Below, one piece after another: positions 30,001 to 39,227 of a stretch of 64,000 nucleotides of DNA; the stretch's first letter is position 1; every line of letters starts with the position of its first letter. The DNA lies in the NCBI RefSeq assembly GCF_021602585.1, contig NZ_BQIP01000007.1, positions 169,600-233,599 of the forward strand, written 5' to 3'. The notes beneath the pieces are model-generated. The model had not been told where the DNA came from, searched no databases, and saw only the letters and a list, made by a program, of their open reading frames with translations. Position numbers and translations under genes: made by a program. Source of the stretch: Pseudomonas faucium (GTDB lineage Bacteria; Pseudomonadota; Gammaproteobacteria; Pseudomonadales; Pseudomonadaceae).

Positions 30001-31948
30001 CGCGGTATTCGCGCACCAGGCGGTCGAACGCCGTGGCCAGCTCGGCGATCGGCATCACCCCAGCCATGGCAGCGCTGCCCTTGAGCGTGTGCAAGGCGCG
30101 CTGCAGGTCATCGCTGACCGGCGTGCCCTGCCCGTTGGCCGCCTGCAGGAAGGCGTCCAGGCTGGCCAGGTGGCCCTGGGCCTCATTGCGGAAGATATCC
30201 AGCAGTTGCGGGTCCAGGCCCTGGATGTCGGCGCTGGCAAGCGTGTCGTTCTCGGCCAGCGCGTGCAGGTGGCTGGCCAACTGCTCGATCTCGGTGACTT
30301 GCGGCATCTGCCCGGCGGCGAAGTCGGCCAGCAGGTCCGGCAGGTGCACCACCACCTGCTGCAGCGCCACGGCGCCTTCCGGCGACAGCGCGATGCGCCC
30401 TTCGAGCACGCGGTTGAGCAGGTGTTCGCCGCCCCAGGCCAGCTCGGCGACGGCCTGGGCATGCACCATGCGCCCGCTGCCCTTGAGCGTGTGCAGGTCG
30501 CGGCGCACCTCCACCAGGGCGTCACGCAGGCTGTTGTCGGCGCGCCAGCGCAGCCAGTGGCGCTCGATCTCCGGCAACAGCTCGCCGGCTTCTTCGAGAA
30601 ACACTTCGCGCAGCTCGTCGTCGATGCCATCGCTGCTGTCGTCGTGGCTGCCCGGCGCCTCGCCATGGCTGCACGCCACGCCCAGCGCCGCGAGGCTGGC
30701 GCGGGCCATGTCGAGGAACGGCTGGCCATCGGCGAGCGGGTCGGCCACCCGCCACTGCAGGTAGCACTCGCCGGCGCTGAGCGCCTGCGCCAAGTGCTCC
30801 AGTTGCTCCGCTGGCGGCTCCACATCCAGGTGCTGCAGCCAGCCCTGCACATAACTTGCGCAGCCGCCGAACACCTGCGCGGCGGCAGGCAGCATCAGCA
30901 TCGCCAGCGCCCCGCGCACCTGCTGCAACAAGCCGGGCAGCGGCTGCAGGCGCTGGCGCGGCCAATCGGATTCGAGGTAGTCGCCGATCAGGTCCTTGGC
31001 CTGCTGCAACACGGCCAGCGACTCGTTGAGCACCAGTTGGCGGATCTCGGCCAGGTCCGAGCCGGGCAGCCCATTCTGCCCACCCTCTTCTATCGGGCCG
31101 ACCATGCCATTGAGGCTGGCCTCCACGTACAGCAGCGCGCCGGCCACATCCATCAGCACCGGGTCATCCACCGCACGCTCGCCCTGGGCCAGGGCCTGCA
31201 GGGCCAGCACCTGGTCGATGATGACCCGCCGAGGCTGCTGGAAACCCAGCACCGCCAAGGTGTCGGCAACGTGCCGCAGCGGCGCCAGCAGGGCATCGAG
31301 CTGTTCGATGTGCTGGCGATCGCTGCGCACGAACTGGTCAAGCCGCTCCTTGATCCGCACCAGGTCGTCGCACAGCGCGGTGATCACCGAGCGCAGGGCA
31401 TCGCGGCCCGGCCCGGCCTGCACCTGTTCGCGCCAGTTGCCCAGCGACAGGTCGAGGTTGGCCAGGTCGTCGGAGCCGGCAAAACGCTGGGCCGCACCGC
31501 TGATCAGGCTGCCCTGGGCCAGTGGCTCGACACCGCGGCAGGCACGCAGCTGGTTGAGCAGCGGCAGCATCACCAGCGGCAGGTCGTGGCGCGCGCCGCG
31601 CAGCCGCTCCAGGTACGAGGGCAGTTGTTCGAGGCCGCGAAACAGCGGGCCCAGGCAGTCGCCACGCGGGCTCACCTGGCCATCGGCCAAGGCCCGCGCC
31701 AGCAGTTCGAGCTCTTCGGCCAGGCGCGTGGCGCCGCGCAGTTCGAGCATGCGCAGGCAGCCATGCACCTGGTGCAGGTTGTCGACCACGAAGGCCAGGA
31801 TCGAGCGGTCGTCGGTTTCCCCGGCAAAGCGTTCAAGAGCCTGGCGCGCCTGGCCCAGGCAATCGAGGATGGCCGCCCGGGTCCAGGCCAGGGCCACGGT
31901 GTCGTGGCGTTCGGGGTTCACTGCTGCAGAAGCCATGGGCACGTCCAT
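27044..31948 (-). CDS. chpA: Hybrid chemosensory histidine kinase ChpA
   Basis: 1634 residues, shorter than P. aeruginosa ChpA (about 2470). Three HTLKG-type Hpt domains have phospho-histidines near residues 485, 618 and 917. A CheA kinase core follows: dimerisation segment with DLKETLALRAQEAYSLLQQ, N box with LRNAVDHGLE near 1215, G1 box DDGAGVP near 1258, then a CheW-like domain (ALMVHLGEEQYAIPLNTIEG). A receiver domain ends the protein with VMVVDDSVTVRKV and the phospho-acceptor in LLLDIEMPRMDG near 1563. It starts at ATG 31948 overlapping the pilJ stop as TGATG. Likely controls type IV pilus extension and surface sensing through PilG and PilH. Confidence 0.95.
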   Translation of the reverse strand: MDVPMASAAVNPERHDTVALAWTRAAILDCLGQARQALERFAGETDDRSILAFVVDNLHQVHGCLRMLELRGATRLAEELELLARALADGQVSPRGDCLGPLFRGLEQLPSYLERLRGARHDLPLVMLPLLNQLRACRGVEPLAQGSLISGAAQRFAGSDDLANLDLSLGNWREQVQAGPGRDALRSVITALCDDLVRIKERLDQFVRSDRQHIEQLDALLAPLRHVADTLAVLGFQQPRRVIIDQVLALQALAQGERAVDDPVLMDVAGALLYVEASLNGMVGPIEEGGQNGLPGSDLAEIRQLVLNESLAVLQQAKDLIGDYLESDWPRQRLQPLPGLLQQVRGALAMLMLPAAAQVFGGCASYVQGWLQHLDVEPPAEQLEHLAQALSAGECYLQWRVADPLADGQPFLDMARASLAALGVACSHGEAPGSHDDSSDGIDDELREVFLEEAGELLPEIERHWLRWRADNSLRDALVEVRRDLHTLKGSGRMVHAQAVAELAWGGEHLLNRVLEGRIALSPEGAVALQQVVVHLPDLLADFAAGQMPQVTEIEQLASHLHALAENDTLASADIQGLDPQLLDIFRNEAQGHLASLDAFLQAANGQGTPVSDDLQRALHTLKGSAAMAGVMPIAELATAFDRLVREYRGHQLPLQGAEIAWLESAHALFQQGLAQLGSTPLAAIPGAAPLIEQVGEAVDERLATLHEEQSHARRNARDPQRTALFLAQAMDILLDAESLLSRWQEQPGQRQSLDSLLDELTTLCHAAHLADLWQMDDVCEALLDLYGAVEEGSLGADARFFAQARQAHEVLLDMLDEVAAGQELTPRPDCVDGLRALLASALAPEATGLVAPGAVTPLNAPLELAEEDDSPGDKELLEVFLEESSDIVESAGAALARWQADPRNSVEVENLLRDLHTLKGGARMVEIAAIGDLAHELEFLYELLAAGRLPPSAALFALLQNCHDRLAHMLDAVRLGQPLHAATALIDYIRNFSSAALTDSAAGQAPAEAAHPDQPSAAPERAAGDMVKVDAELLDDLGNLAGEHSVIRGRIEQQVNDAQFALNEMETTLERMRDQLLRLDNETQGRLSSRQPFEGDAYEDFDPLEMDRHSQLQQLSRALFESASDLLDLKETLALRAQEAYSLLQQQARVNSQLQEGLTATLMVPFERLVPRLQRVVRQVASELGKQVELVVGNAEGELDRSVLERMVAPLEHMLRNAVDHGLEAREVRLAAGKPEQGTIALNLLHEGADIVIEMTDDGAGVPLQAVRRKAIKRGLLDPQANLSDHEILQFILRPGFSTAEKITQISGRGLGMDVVHEEVKQLGGSMTIESAQGKGARFLIRLPFTVSINRALMVHLGEEQYAIPLNTIEGIVRVPPAELAACYQLDAPRYVYAGHEYQLRYLGELLQGLPRPSLLGQSVPLPVLLVHSQEQSFAIQVDSLSPSREIVVKSLGPQFAAVAGLSGATLLGDGRVVLILDLLGQLRGQQRRLARLPGGSGVQSTLFGPAPRRALLVMVVDDSVTVRKVTSRLLERHGMSVLTAKDGVDAMALLEEHRPDVLLLDIEMPRMDGFEVATRIRRDERLKDLPIIMITSRTGQKHRDRAMAIGVNDYLGKPYQESVLLQSIAHWSQHHA

Positions 31949-34008
31949 CAACGCCGCTCGGCCGGTGCCGGCAAGGTGAAGCCGGACACCGAACGGCGCA
32001 TCTCGCTGGCCATGCGCGCCAGGTGGCGGATGCTGTCGGCGGTGGCGCCGGAGCCGGCGGAGGTCTGCGCGGTAATTTGCTGGATCACCGCCATGGTGTG
32101 GGAAATCTGCCCTGCCGAGGAGGTCTGCAACTGCGCCGCGTCGGAGATGCTGTGGATAAGTTCGGCGAGGTTCTGCGATACGCCTTCGATCTCGGCCAGC
32201 GCCACGCCGGCGTCCTGGGCCAGGCGAGCACCGCGCACCACCTCGGCGGTGGTCTGCTCCATGGAAATCACCGCCTCGTTGGTATCGGCCTGGATGGTGC
32301 GCACCAGTGCCTCGATCTGCCGCGTGGCCGAGGAGGAACGCTCGGCCAGCCGCTGCACCTCGTCGGCGACCACGGCAAAGCCGCGCCCGGCCTCGCCCGC
32401 CAGCGACGCCTGGATCGCCGCGTTGAGCGCGAGGATGTTGGTCTGGTCGGCAATGTCGTCGATCAGGCTCACGATGTCGCCGATCTCCTGGGACGATTCG
32501 CCCAGGCGCTTGATCCGCTTGGCGGTGTCCTGGATCTGCTCGCGAATGTTGTCCATGCCATTGATGGTGTTGTGCACCACCTCGTTGCCCTTGTTGGCGA
32601 TGGCCACCGAGCGCTCGGCCACCTTGGCCGACTCGTAGGCGTGGGCCGACACCCGGTCGATCGACTCGACCATGTCGCCCACCGCTTCCGACGCCTCGCT
32701 GATCTGCTCGGCCTGGTGCTCGGAGGCCTTGGCCAGCTGGCGGGCGGTGTTCTGCGTGTCCTGCACGGCCGCGGCCACCTGCTCGGCACTGTGGTTGATG
32801 GTCGCCACCAGGTCGCGCAGTTGGTCGACCGAATAGTTGATCGAGTCGGCGATGGCGCCGGTGAAGTCCTCGGTGACCGACACGGTGACGGTCAGGTCGC
32901 CGTCGGCCAGTTCTTCTATTTCATCGAGCAGGCGCATGATCGCCTGCTGGTTGCGCTCGTTCTTTTCGGCAGTTTCGCGCAGCTGGCGGTTGGTGGTGCG
33001 CACCATCACCAGGCCGATCAGGATGATCGAGGCCAGCGCCAGCAGGCCGAGCACGTAGCCGCCCACGGTATCCAGGGTGCGGCCTGCGGCCAGGTTCTCG
33101 AAGCCGTTGGCCAGGTGCGAGGCTTCTTCGAGCAGGGTCTGCGACAGGCTGAAGATATTGCCCGCCGCCTCACGCACGCGGAACAGCTCGGGCGAGGTTT
33201 CGAGGATTTCATCCACGGAGCCGGCGACGAACTGGAACAGCTCGGCGATTTCCGCCAGCCGCGCACGGGCATCGGCGTCCTCCACGCGGGTGACCTGGAT
33301 CGCCGCATTGCCGGCGAGCATGCCTTCGAGCACCTGGCCGAAGCGGCTGGCGTCGCGGCCGAAGGCGTCGGCGGCCTGGGCGGCGGAGTCGTCGCCGGCC
33401 AGCACGGTGTTGACCGAGCCGAGGATGCGTTCGGCGAGCAGCAACTGGCGCTGGGCCACCACCACCTGGTTGGCCGGGGCGCCGCTCTGCAGCAGGATCT
33501 CGACGACTTTTTCGTATTCCACCTGCAACTGCGGGACGGTTTCGGCAAGGGTCGCCGCCACCTGGTGCAACGACAGCACGGTCTGTTCGCTGGCCAGGAT
33601 GGTGTCGGTGTTCTTGCGCAGGTTTTCCCAGTCCTGGCGCACGGCTTCCATTTCATCGCGCACCGTGGCCGGCGCGGCGGGCAGGCCGGTGGACTTGTCA
33701 CCCTCGCGCAGGTAGCCCCAGCGCCGCTCGAAATCGTTGCGCGCATCCGACAGCAGTTTGAACGCCAGGGCCTTGCCCGCCGCCGCCTCGGTGGCGTTCT
33801 TGGCGATGCGCTGGGACAGCACGCGCAGCTCGCCGGCATGGCCGATGTACTGCTTGTCGTGGTTGGACTGGGTGTTGAGGTAGGCGAAATTGGCGAACAG
33901 CAGGATGATCGACAGGATCAGCACCACGAACAGCACGGTGATCTGCACGATGCTGCGCGTGCGCGGGGTCATGCTGTTGGGGGCGACACTGGTGGCCGGC
34001 TTGTTCAC
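31948..34008 (-). CDS. pilJ: Type IV pili chemoreceptor PilJ
   Basis: 686 residues. First membrane helix at about 21-43, a periplasmic region of about 270 residues with two PilJ-type modules, second membrane helix near 318-340, then a HAMP-like stretch and a long cytoplasmic signalling domain. The hairpin tip is [20 protein letters not shown] near residue 530. The glutamine-rich methylation helices of classical receptors are weak, which agrees with the missing pilK and chpB genes. It follows pilI by 11 bases and overlaps chpA. Confidence 0.95.
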   Translation of the reverse strand: MNKPATSVAPNSMTPRTRSIVQITVLFVVLILSIILLFANFAYLNTQSNHDKQYIGHAGELRVLSQRIAKNATEAAAGKALAFKLLSDARNDFERRWGYLREGDKSTGLPAAPATVRDEMEAVRQDWENLRKNTDTILASEQTVLSLHQVAATLAETVPQLQVEYEKVVEILLQSGAPANQVVVAQRQLLLAERILGSVNTVLAGDDSAAQAADAFGRDASRFGQVLEGMLAGNAAIQVTRVEDADARARLAEIAELFQFVAGSVDEILETSPELFRVREAAGNIFSLSQTLLEEASHLANGFENLAAGRTLDTVGGYVLGLLALASIILIGLVMVRTTNRQLRETAEKNERNQQAIMRLLDEIEELADGDLTVTVSVTEDFTGAIADSINYSVDQLRDLVATINHSAEQVAAAVQDTQNTARQLAKASEHQAEQISEASEAVGDMVESIDRVSAHAYESAKVAERSVAIANKGNEVVHNTINGMDNIREQIQDTAKRIKRLGESSQEIGDIVSLIDDIADQTNILALNAAIQASLAGEAGRGFAVVADEVQRLAERSSSATRQIEALVRTIQADTNEAVISMEQTTAEVVRGARLAQDAGVALAEIEGVSQNLAELIHSISDAAQLQTSSAGQISHTMAVIQQITAQTSAGSGATADSIRHLARMASEMRRSVSGFTLPAPAERR

Positions 34009-34019
34009 GTTCGAAAGTC

Positions 34020-34574
34020 CTATAACGCCACATCGAGAAAGCCCGGCGCCTGGGCCAGGGCGAAGGGGCTGAAGATCGCCCAGTTGCGTTCACGCGGGAA
34101 ATGCCCCTGGACGAAACGGGCAGCGGCGCGCAGCAACGGCTGCGGCGGCGACAGCTCCAGGCTGCTCAGGGCGAAATGCTGCAGGCCCAGCACTTCGTCG
34201 ACCAACAGGCCGACGAACAGGTCTTCGTGGTCCAGCACCAGCACCCGGCGCTGCTTGCCCGGGGCTGCCGGGCCGAGGCCGAAGAAGCTGCTCAGGTCCA
34301 TCACCGGCAGCAGCCGGCCACGCAGGTTGGCAACGCCGCAAACCCACGGCTGCACGCCCGGCACCCGGCTGCTGCGCGGCTCGCGCAACACCTCGGCGAC
34401 CTCGCCCATGGGCGCCACGAACCACTGCCCGGCAATACGAAAGCCGATGCCGCTCCATTGCTGCAGGCGGGTGTCCTGCGGGGGCTGGTCGGCCACCAGC
34501 AGGCGGCAGCGCCGGTCGATGTCCAGCAACAGCTCGAAGGCGGTCAGCGACGCGCCCTGGGGGCGGGTGGTCAA
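34020..34574 (-). CDS. pilI: CheW-like protein PilI
   Basis: 184 residues. A CheW domain ([38 protein letters not shown]) linking PilJ with ChpA. It overlaps the pilH stop by four bases (34571-34574). Second adaptor of the system besides ChpC. Confidence 0.93.
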   Translation of the reverse strand: MTTRPQGASLTAFELLLDIDRRCRLLVADQPPQDTRLQQWSGIGFRIAGQWFVAPMGEVAEVLREPRSSRVPGVQPWVCGVANLRGRLLPVMDLSSFFGLGPAAPGKQRRVLVLDHEDLFVGLLVDEVLGLQHFALSSLELSPPQPLLRAAARFVQGHFPRERNWAIFSPFALAQAPGFLDVAL

Positions 34575-34936
34575 GCGCCCAGCACTTCGTCGAGCTTGGC
34601 GATCAGGGCGTCTTCTTCCACCGGCTTGGTGACGAAACCGCGCGCGCCCTGGCGCTGTGCCCAGATGCGGTCGGTTTCCTGGTCCTTGGTGGTCACGATC
34701 AGCACCGGAATCGCGCTGGTTTCCGGGTCCTTGCTGAGCTGGCGGGTGGCCTGGAAGCCATTCATGCCGGGCATGACGATGTCCATCAGCACCGCGTCAG
34801 GCTTCTCCTGGCGCGCCAGGGCCACGGCGTCGGCACCGTTGCTGGCCTTGAGCACCTGGTGGCCGTGTTTTTCCAGCCAGGCGGTCAGTTTGTACATCTC
34901 TGTCGGCGAGTCGTCGACAATCAGAACTCGGGCCAT
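34571..34936 (-). CDS. pilH: Response regulator PilH
   Basis: 121 residues, a single receiver domain. The acidic pocket is in LIVDDSPTEMYKLTAWLEKHG, the phospho-acceptor aspartate in AVLMDIVMPGMNGFQATRQL and the lysine in GFVTKPVEEDAL. No output domain. In P. aeruginosa PilH acts with PilG in twitching and cAMP control. It lies 46 bases after pilG. Confidence 0.95.
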   Translation of the reverse strand: MARVLIVDDSPTEMYKLTAWLEKHGHQVLKASNGADAVALARQEKPDAVLMDIVMPGMNGFQATRQLSKDPETSAIPVLIVTTKDQETDRIWAQRQGARGFVTKPVEEDALIAKLDEVLGA

Positions 34937-34982
34937 GCTGTTTCCCCATCAGGAAATAGAAGCCGCGCCACCTCGGGCGCGG

Positions 34983-35384
34983 TCAGGGTGCGTGTTGTTG
35001 CTGCGCGACGAAACCGGGCACGTGGGCCCGGATCGCATCGAGCAGTTCTTCCTTGCCAAAGGGTTTGGTGAGGAACTGGTCGGAGCCGACCACCCGGCCG
35101 CGGGCCTTGTCGAACAGGCCGTCGCGGGACGACAGGAGGATCACCGGGATGTCCTTGTAGGCGCTGTTGTGCTTGATCACGGCGCAGGTCTGGTAGCCGT
35201 CCAGGCGCGGCATCAGCACGTCGACGAAAATGATCTGCGGCTGGTGGTCGACGATCTTGGCCAGGGCATCGAAGCCGTCGCTGGCGGTGATCACTTCGCA
35301 GCCCGCTTCGCCGAGCAACATCTGCGCGGTGCGGCGGATCGTGCGTGAATCGTCGATCACCATCACCTTCAGGGGCTGTTCCAT
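34983..35384 (-). CDS. pilG: Response regulator PilG
   Basis: 133 residues, receiver only. VMVIDDSRTIRRTAQMLLG begins the fold, the aspartate is in IIFVDVLMPRLDGYQT and the lysine in DQFLTKPFGKEELL. First gene of the Pil-Chp operon. The ATG at 35384 fits the family start MEQPLKVMVIDD; longer readings would extend into the divergent gshB promoter region. It faces gshB across 197 bases. Confidence 0.95.
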   Translation of the reverse strand: MEQPLKVMVIDDSRTIRRTAQMLLGEAGCEVITASDGFDALAKIVDHQPQIIFVDVLMPRLDGYQTCAVIKHNSAYKDIPVILLSSRDGLFDKARGRVVGSDQFLTKPFGKEELLDAIRAHVPGFVAQQQHAP

Positions 35385-35581
35385 AAGTTGCGCTACCATC
35401 GCTGCACAGTGAGGGCTGCAGGCCGCGGATGGCGTGCAGCTTGAAGCTGAAGGCATTTTTAGCACACTCCCGGAGCCCGTTCCATCTGCCGCCCCCTTGA
35501 CCGGCGGCGTTCGCAGCGCCACCCTGAGCCACTTTTCTTTCGATTCGTCGCGGCTACCGGCCGCCAAGAGGAACCACCCCC

Positions 35582-36535
35582 ATGAGCGTTCGCCTCGGCA
35601 TTGTCATGGACCCCATCGCGTCCATCTCCTACAAGAAGGACAGCTCGCTGGCCATGCTGCTGGCCGCCCAGGCCCGCGGCTGGAGCCTGTTCTACATGGA
35701 GCAGCGCGACCTGTACCAGGCGCAAGGCAAGGCCCGCGCGCGCATGCGCCCGCTCAACGTGTTCGCCGACCCGGCGCGCTGGTTCGAGCTGGGCGAGGAG
35801 CAGGACAGCCCGCTGGCCGAGCTGGACGTGATCCTGATGCGCAAGGACCCGCCGTTCGACATGGAGTTCGTCTACAGCACCTACCTGCTGGAGCAGGCCG
35901 AGGCCGAAGGCGTGCTGGTGGTCAACCGCCCGCAGAGCCTGCGCGACTGCAACGAAAAACTGTTCGCCACGCTGTTCCCGCAGTGCACGCCGCCGACCCT
36001 GGTCAGCCGCCGCCCGGACATCATCCGCCAGTTCGCCGCCGAGCACGGTGACGTGATCCTCAAGCCGCTGGACGGCATGGGCGGCACCTCGATCTTCCGC
36101 CACCGGGCAGGCGACCCCAACCTCTCGGTGATCCTGGAAACCCTGACCGCGCTGGGCGCCCAGCAGATCATGGCGCAGGCCTACCTGCCGGCGATCAAGG
36201 ACGGCGACAAGCGCATCCTGATGATCGACGGCGAGCCGGTGGACTATTGCCTGGCGCGCATCCCGGCCAGCGGCGAGACCCGCGGCAACCTGGCTGCCGG
36301 TGGGCGTGGCGAAGCGCGCCCGCTGAGCGAGCGCGACCGCTGGATCGCCGCCCAGGTCGGCCCGACCCTGCGCGAAAAGGGCCTGCTGTTCGTCGGCCTG
36401 GACGTGATCGGCGACTACCTCACCGAAATCAACGTCACCAGCCCGACCTGCATTCGCGAGATCGACGCCGCCTACAACACCGATATCGGTGGCAAGCTGA
36501 TGGATGCCATTGATCGCCAGCTGAAGGCGCGCTGA
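35582..36535 (+). CDS. gshB: Glutathione synthetase
   Basis: 317 residues. ATP-grasp ligase joining gamma-glutamylcysteine and glycine. Motifs: GIVMDPIASISYKKDSSLAM at the N-terminus, the glycine-rich loop KPLDGMGGTSIFR, and the Mg-binding EINVTSPTCIREID at the C-terminus. AGAGGAA ribosome site. Divergent from pilG. Confidence 0.97.
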   Translation: MSVRLGIVMDPIASISYKKDSSLAMLLAAQARGWSLFYMEQRDLYQAQGKARARMRPLNVFADPARWFELGEEQDSPLAELDVILMRKDPPFDMEFVYSTYLLEQAEAEGVLVVNRPQSLRDCNEKLFATLFPQCTPPTLVSRRPDIIRQFAAEHGDVILKPLDGMGGTSIFRHRAGDPNLSVILETLTALGAQQIMAQAYLPAIKDGDKRILMIDGEPVDYCLARIPASGETRGNLAAGGRGEARPLSERDRWIAAQVGPTLREKGLLFVGLDVIGDYLTEINVTSPTCIREIDAAYNTDIGGKLMDAIDRQLKAR

Positions 36536-36626
36536 CCGCCGACACAGAGCAATGACGCGCAGTGGGGTATGATGCCGGTCCTATTCGACTGAGCTGCTGC
36601 CCCGCCTCGCGGTTGCTGGATACCTG

Positions 36627-37526
36627 ATGACGCTGCCCGCCGACATCCCCGCCGACCTGCTGCCACCCCGCGTTCGCCCGGTGGACCGGCTTGGCTTTAC
36701 CCTGTTCCTGGCTGCCCTGGTGCACCTGGCGCTGATCCTCGGCGTCGGTTTTACCGTGGTCAAGCCGGCAGAAATCCGCCAGACCATGGACATCACCCTG
36801 GCCACCTTCAAGAGCGAGAAAGCGCCCGAGAAGGCCGATTTCCAGGCCCAGGACAACCAGCAGGGCAGCGGCACCCTGGAGAAGAAGGCGGTGCCCAAGA
36901 CCACCGAGGTCGCGCCGTTCCAGGACAGCAAGATCAACAAGGTCACCCCGCCGCCTGCGGCCAAGCCCGAAGTGCCGCCCGCGCCGGAGAAATCCGCCGT
37001 CGCCACCAAGGCGCCCAAGCCGCAGAAGGTCGAGCCCAAGCCCAAGGAAAGCAAGCCGCAGCCCAAGCCTGCGGCGGCCACGCCGGATTTCGACAGCTCC
37101 CAGCTGTCGAGCCAGATCGCCAGCCTTGAGGCCGAGCTGTCCAACGAACAGCAGCTGTACGCCAAGCGCCCGCGCATCCACCGCCTCAATGCCGCTTCGA
37201 CCATGCGCGACAAGGGTGCCTGGTACAAGGAAGAGTGGCGCAAGAAGGTCGAGCGGGTGGGCAACCTCAACTACCCGGATGAAGCCCGCCGGCAGCAGAT
37301 CTACGGCAACTTGCGCATGATGGTGTCGATCAACCGCGATGGCTCGCTGTATGAGGTGCTGGTGCTGGAGTCGTCCGGGCAGCCGGTGCTGGACCAGGCG
37401 GCGCAGCGCATCGTGCGCCTGGCGGCGCCGTTCGCGCCGTTCACCGGGGACCTGGCCGAATTCGACCGGCTGGAGATCATCCGCACCTGGCGCTTTGCCC
37501 GTGGGGATCGCCTGTCGAGCAACTGA
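36627..37526 (+). CDS. tonB3: TonB-family protein TonB3
   Basis: 299 residues. An N-terminal signal anchor (LGFTLFLAALVHLALILGVGF), a Pro/Lys-rich periplasm-spanning spacer (residues ~75-150), and a C-terminal TonB domain (KVERVGNLNYPDEARRQQIYGNLRM ... GQPVLDQAAQRIVRLA). The gene order gshB-tonB3-algH and proximity to pilGHIJ match the P. aeruginosa locus where TonB3 is needed for twitching motility. No exbBD and no Fur-like box were seen nearby, so a role in pilus assembly or function is likelier than iron uptake. Confidence 0.88.
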   Translation: MTLPADIPADLLPPRVRPVDRLGFTLFLAALVHLALILGVGFTVVKPAEIRQTMDITLATFKSEKAPEKADFQAQDNQQGSGTLEKKAVPKTTEVAPFQDSKINKVTPPPAAKPEVPPAPEKSAVATKAPKPQKVEPKPKESKPQPKPAAATPDFDSSQLSSQIASLEAELSNEQQLYAKRPRIHRLNAASTMRDKGAWYKEEWRKKVERVGNLNYPDEARRQQIYGNLRMMVSINRDGSLYEVLVLESSGQPVLDQAAQRIVRLAAPFAPFTGDLAEFDRLEIIRTWRFARGDRLSSN

Positions 37527-37553
37527 GGGGCTGCCTTGCAGCCGCGCCGTCCC

Positions 37554-37579
37554 GGTGGGAGCCGGCTTGCCGGCGATGG
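37554..37579. repeat. Solitary REP unit
   Basis: One inverted GGGAGCCGGCTTGCCGGCGA unit between tonB3 and algH; the facing partner is missing or degenerate (GCCGCGCCGTCCC). Confidence 0.75.
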
Positions 37580-37651
37580 GCTGCGAAGCGGCCCCCAAAC
37601 TGCCCGCACAGCACCTTGTCAGCCTCGCCACCTGGCGCCACACTATCCCCC

Positions 37652-38221
37652 ATGAAAACCCTCGCCCCGAGCTATCTCAAGCATCAGTTCCTGATCGCCA
37701 TGCCGCACATGGCCGATCCGAACTTCGCCCAGACCCTCACGTACATCGTCGAGCACAACGCCAATGGCGCCATGGGCCTGGTGGTCAATCGGCCCCAGGA
37801 GCTGAACCTGGCCGACATTCTCGAGCAGTTGCGCCCGGACGAGGAACCTCCCGCCAGCACCTTGCAGGTGCCGATCTACCAGGGCGGCCCGGTGCAGACC
37901 GACCGCGGCTTCGTGCTGCACACCAGCGAATGCAGCTACCAGGCCACCGTCGAGCTGCAGGGCCTGTCGCTGTCCACCTCCCAGGACGTGCTGTTCGCCA
38001 TCGCCGGCGGCGTGGGCCCGCAGAAAAGCCTTATCACCCTCGGCTACGCCGGCTGGGAAGCCGGCCAGCTGGAAGCGGAGCTGGCCGACAACGCCTGGCT
38101 CAACTGCCCGTTCGACCCCGAGATCATCTTCGGCCTGGCCAGCGACCAGCGCCTGGAGGCCGCGGCCGCCAGCCTGGGCATCAACCTGAGCCTGCTGACC
38201 AGCCAGGCGGGCCACGCCTGA
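37652..38221 (+). CDS. algH: YqgE/AlgH-family protein
   Basis: 189 residues. Family motifs YLKHQFLIAMPHMADPNFAQTLTYIVEHN, GAMGLVVNRP and YAGWEAGQLEAELADNAWL. AlgH was named for an effect on alginate in P. aeruginosa but the biochemical role is undefined. The stop overlaps the start of ruvX as TGATG, so the two are translated together. Confidence 0.93.
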   Translation: MKTLAPSYLKHQFLIAMPHMADPNFAQTLTYIVEHNANGAMGLVVNRPQELNLADILEQLRPDEEPPASTLQVPIYQGGPVQTDRGFVLHTSECSYQATVELQGLSLSTSQDVLFAIAGGVGPQKSLITLGYAGWEAGQLEAELADNAWLNCPFDPEIIFGLASDQRLEAAAASLGINLSLLTSQAGHA

Positions 38222-38646
38222 TGGCCGAGCTGCGCCTGCTGCTGGGCTTCGACTACGGCAGCAAACAGATAGGTGTGGCCGTCGGCCAGGTGATCACCGG
38301 CCAGGCCCGCGAGCTGTGCACCTTGAAGGCACAGAACGGCGTGCCGGACTGGGCCCAGGTGGAAAAACTGATCAATGAGTGGAAGCCCGACGCCATCGTC
38401 GTCGGCCTGCCGCTGAACATGGACGGCACGCCCAGCGAAATGAGCGCCCGCGCCGAGAAGTTCGCCCGCCGCCTCAATGGCCGCTTCAACCTGCCCGTGC
38501 ACACCCACGACGAGCGCCTGACCACCTTCGAGGCCAAGGGCGAACGCCTGGCCCGTGGCGGCCAGCGCGGCAGCTACCGCGACAACCCGGTCGATGCCAT
38601 CGCCGCCGCCCTGCTGCTGCAAGGCTGGCTGGAGGCCAACACCTGA
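38221..38646 (+). CDS. ruvX: Holliday junction resolvase-like protein RuvX/YqgF
   Basis: 141 residues. RNase H-like fold: [45 protein letters not shown] and the final acidic motif [16 protein letters not shown]. Proposed to process pre-16S rRNA 5' ends and/or junction DNA. Translationally coupled to algH. Confidence 0.93.
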   Translation: MAELRLLLGFDYGSKQIGVAVGQVITGQARELCTLKAQNGVPDWAQVEKLINEWKPDAIVVGLPLNMDGTPSEMSARAEKFARRLNGRFNLPVHTHDERLTTFEAKGERLARGGQRGSYRDNPVDAIAAALLLQGWLEANT

Positions 38647-38695
38647 ATTCCCGCCTCAGCGTCGGGCCAGCCCGGCGCCCTCCAGGAGACACGCA

Positions 38696-39214
38696 ATGAG
38701 CCTACCCAATCCCGCCGACCTGATCCGGCAGATGGCTGTCGACCTTCGCGCCCATCTGGCCCGCCGTGGCATCACCGAACCACGCTTCATCGGCATCCGC
38801 ACCGGCGGCGTCTGGGTAGCCCAGGCCCTGCAGGCAGAAATGGCCGACAGCAGCCCGCTGGGCACCCTGGACGTGTCCTTCTACCGCGACGACTTCAGCC
38901 AGAACGGCCTGCACCCGCAGGTGCGCCCATCGGAGCTGCCGTTCGAAGTCGAGGGCCAGCACCTGGTGCTGATCGATGACGTGCTGATGAGCGGCCGCAC
39001 CATCCGCGCGGCGTTGAACGAGTTGTTCGACTACGGGCGCCCGGCCAGCGTGACGCTGGTCTGCCTGCTCGACCTGGATGCCGGCGAACTGCCGATCCGC
39101 CCCAACGTGCTTGGCGCCACGCTGTCGCTGGCCGCCCATGAACGGGTAAAATTGACCGGACCCGCACCGCTCGTCCTCGAGCGCCAGGACCTCGCCACCG
39201 CTTCCGCCCTTTAA
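38696..39214 (+). CDS. pyrR: Bifunctional pyr operon regulator / uracil phosphoribosyltransferase
   Basis: 172 residues. Phosphoribosyltransferase motif [17 protein letters not shown] near residue 100 and the N-terminal [10 protein letters not shown]. In Pseudomonas pyrR sits directly before pyrB. AGGAGA ribosome site. The 13-base gap to pyrB leaves no room for an attenuator between them, so any PyrR target would be upstream. Confidence 0.93.
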   Translation: MSLPNPADLIRQMAVDLRAHLARRGITEPRFIGIRTGGVWVAQALQAEMADSSPLGTLDVSFYRDDFSQNGLHPQVRPSELPFEVEGQHLVLIDDVLMSGRTIRAALNELFDYGRPASVTLVCLLDLDAGELPIRPNVLGATLSLAAHERVKLTGPAPLVLERQDLATASAL

Positions 39215-39227
39215 GAGTCCCCTCGCG

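Noticed and set aside
27662-32638. 1658-codon open frame antisense to chpA and pilJ
   Set aside because: It mirrors the high-GC codon structure of the opposite strand, has no ribosome site and no recognisable domain; chpA and pilJ on the other strand are unambiguous.
32023-34632. 869-codon open frame antisense to pilJ and pilI
   Set aside because: Shadow of real genes in a high-GC genome; composition rich in Gly, His, Arg and Val without domains.
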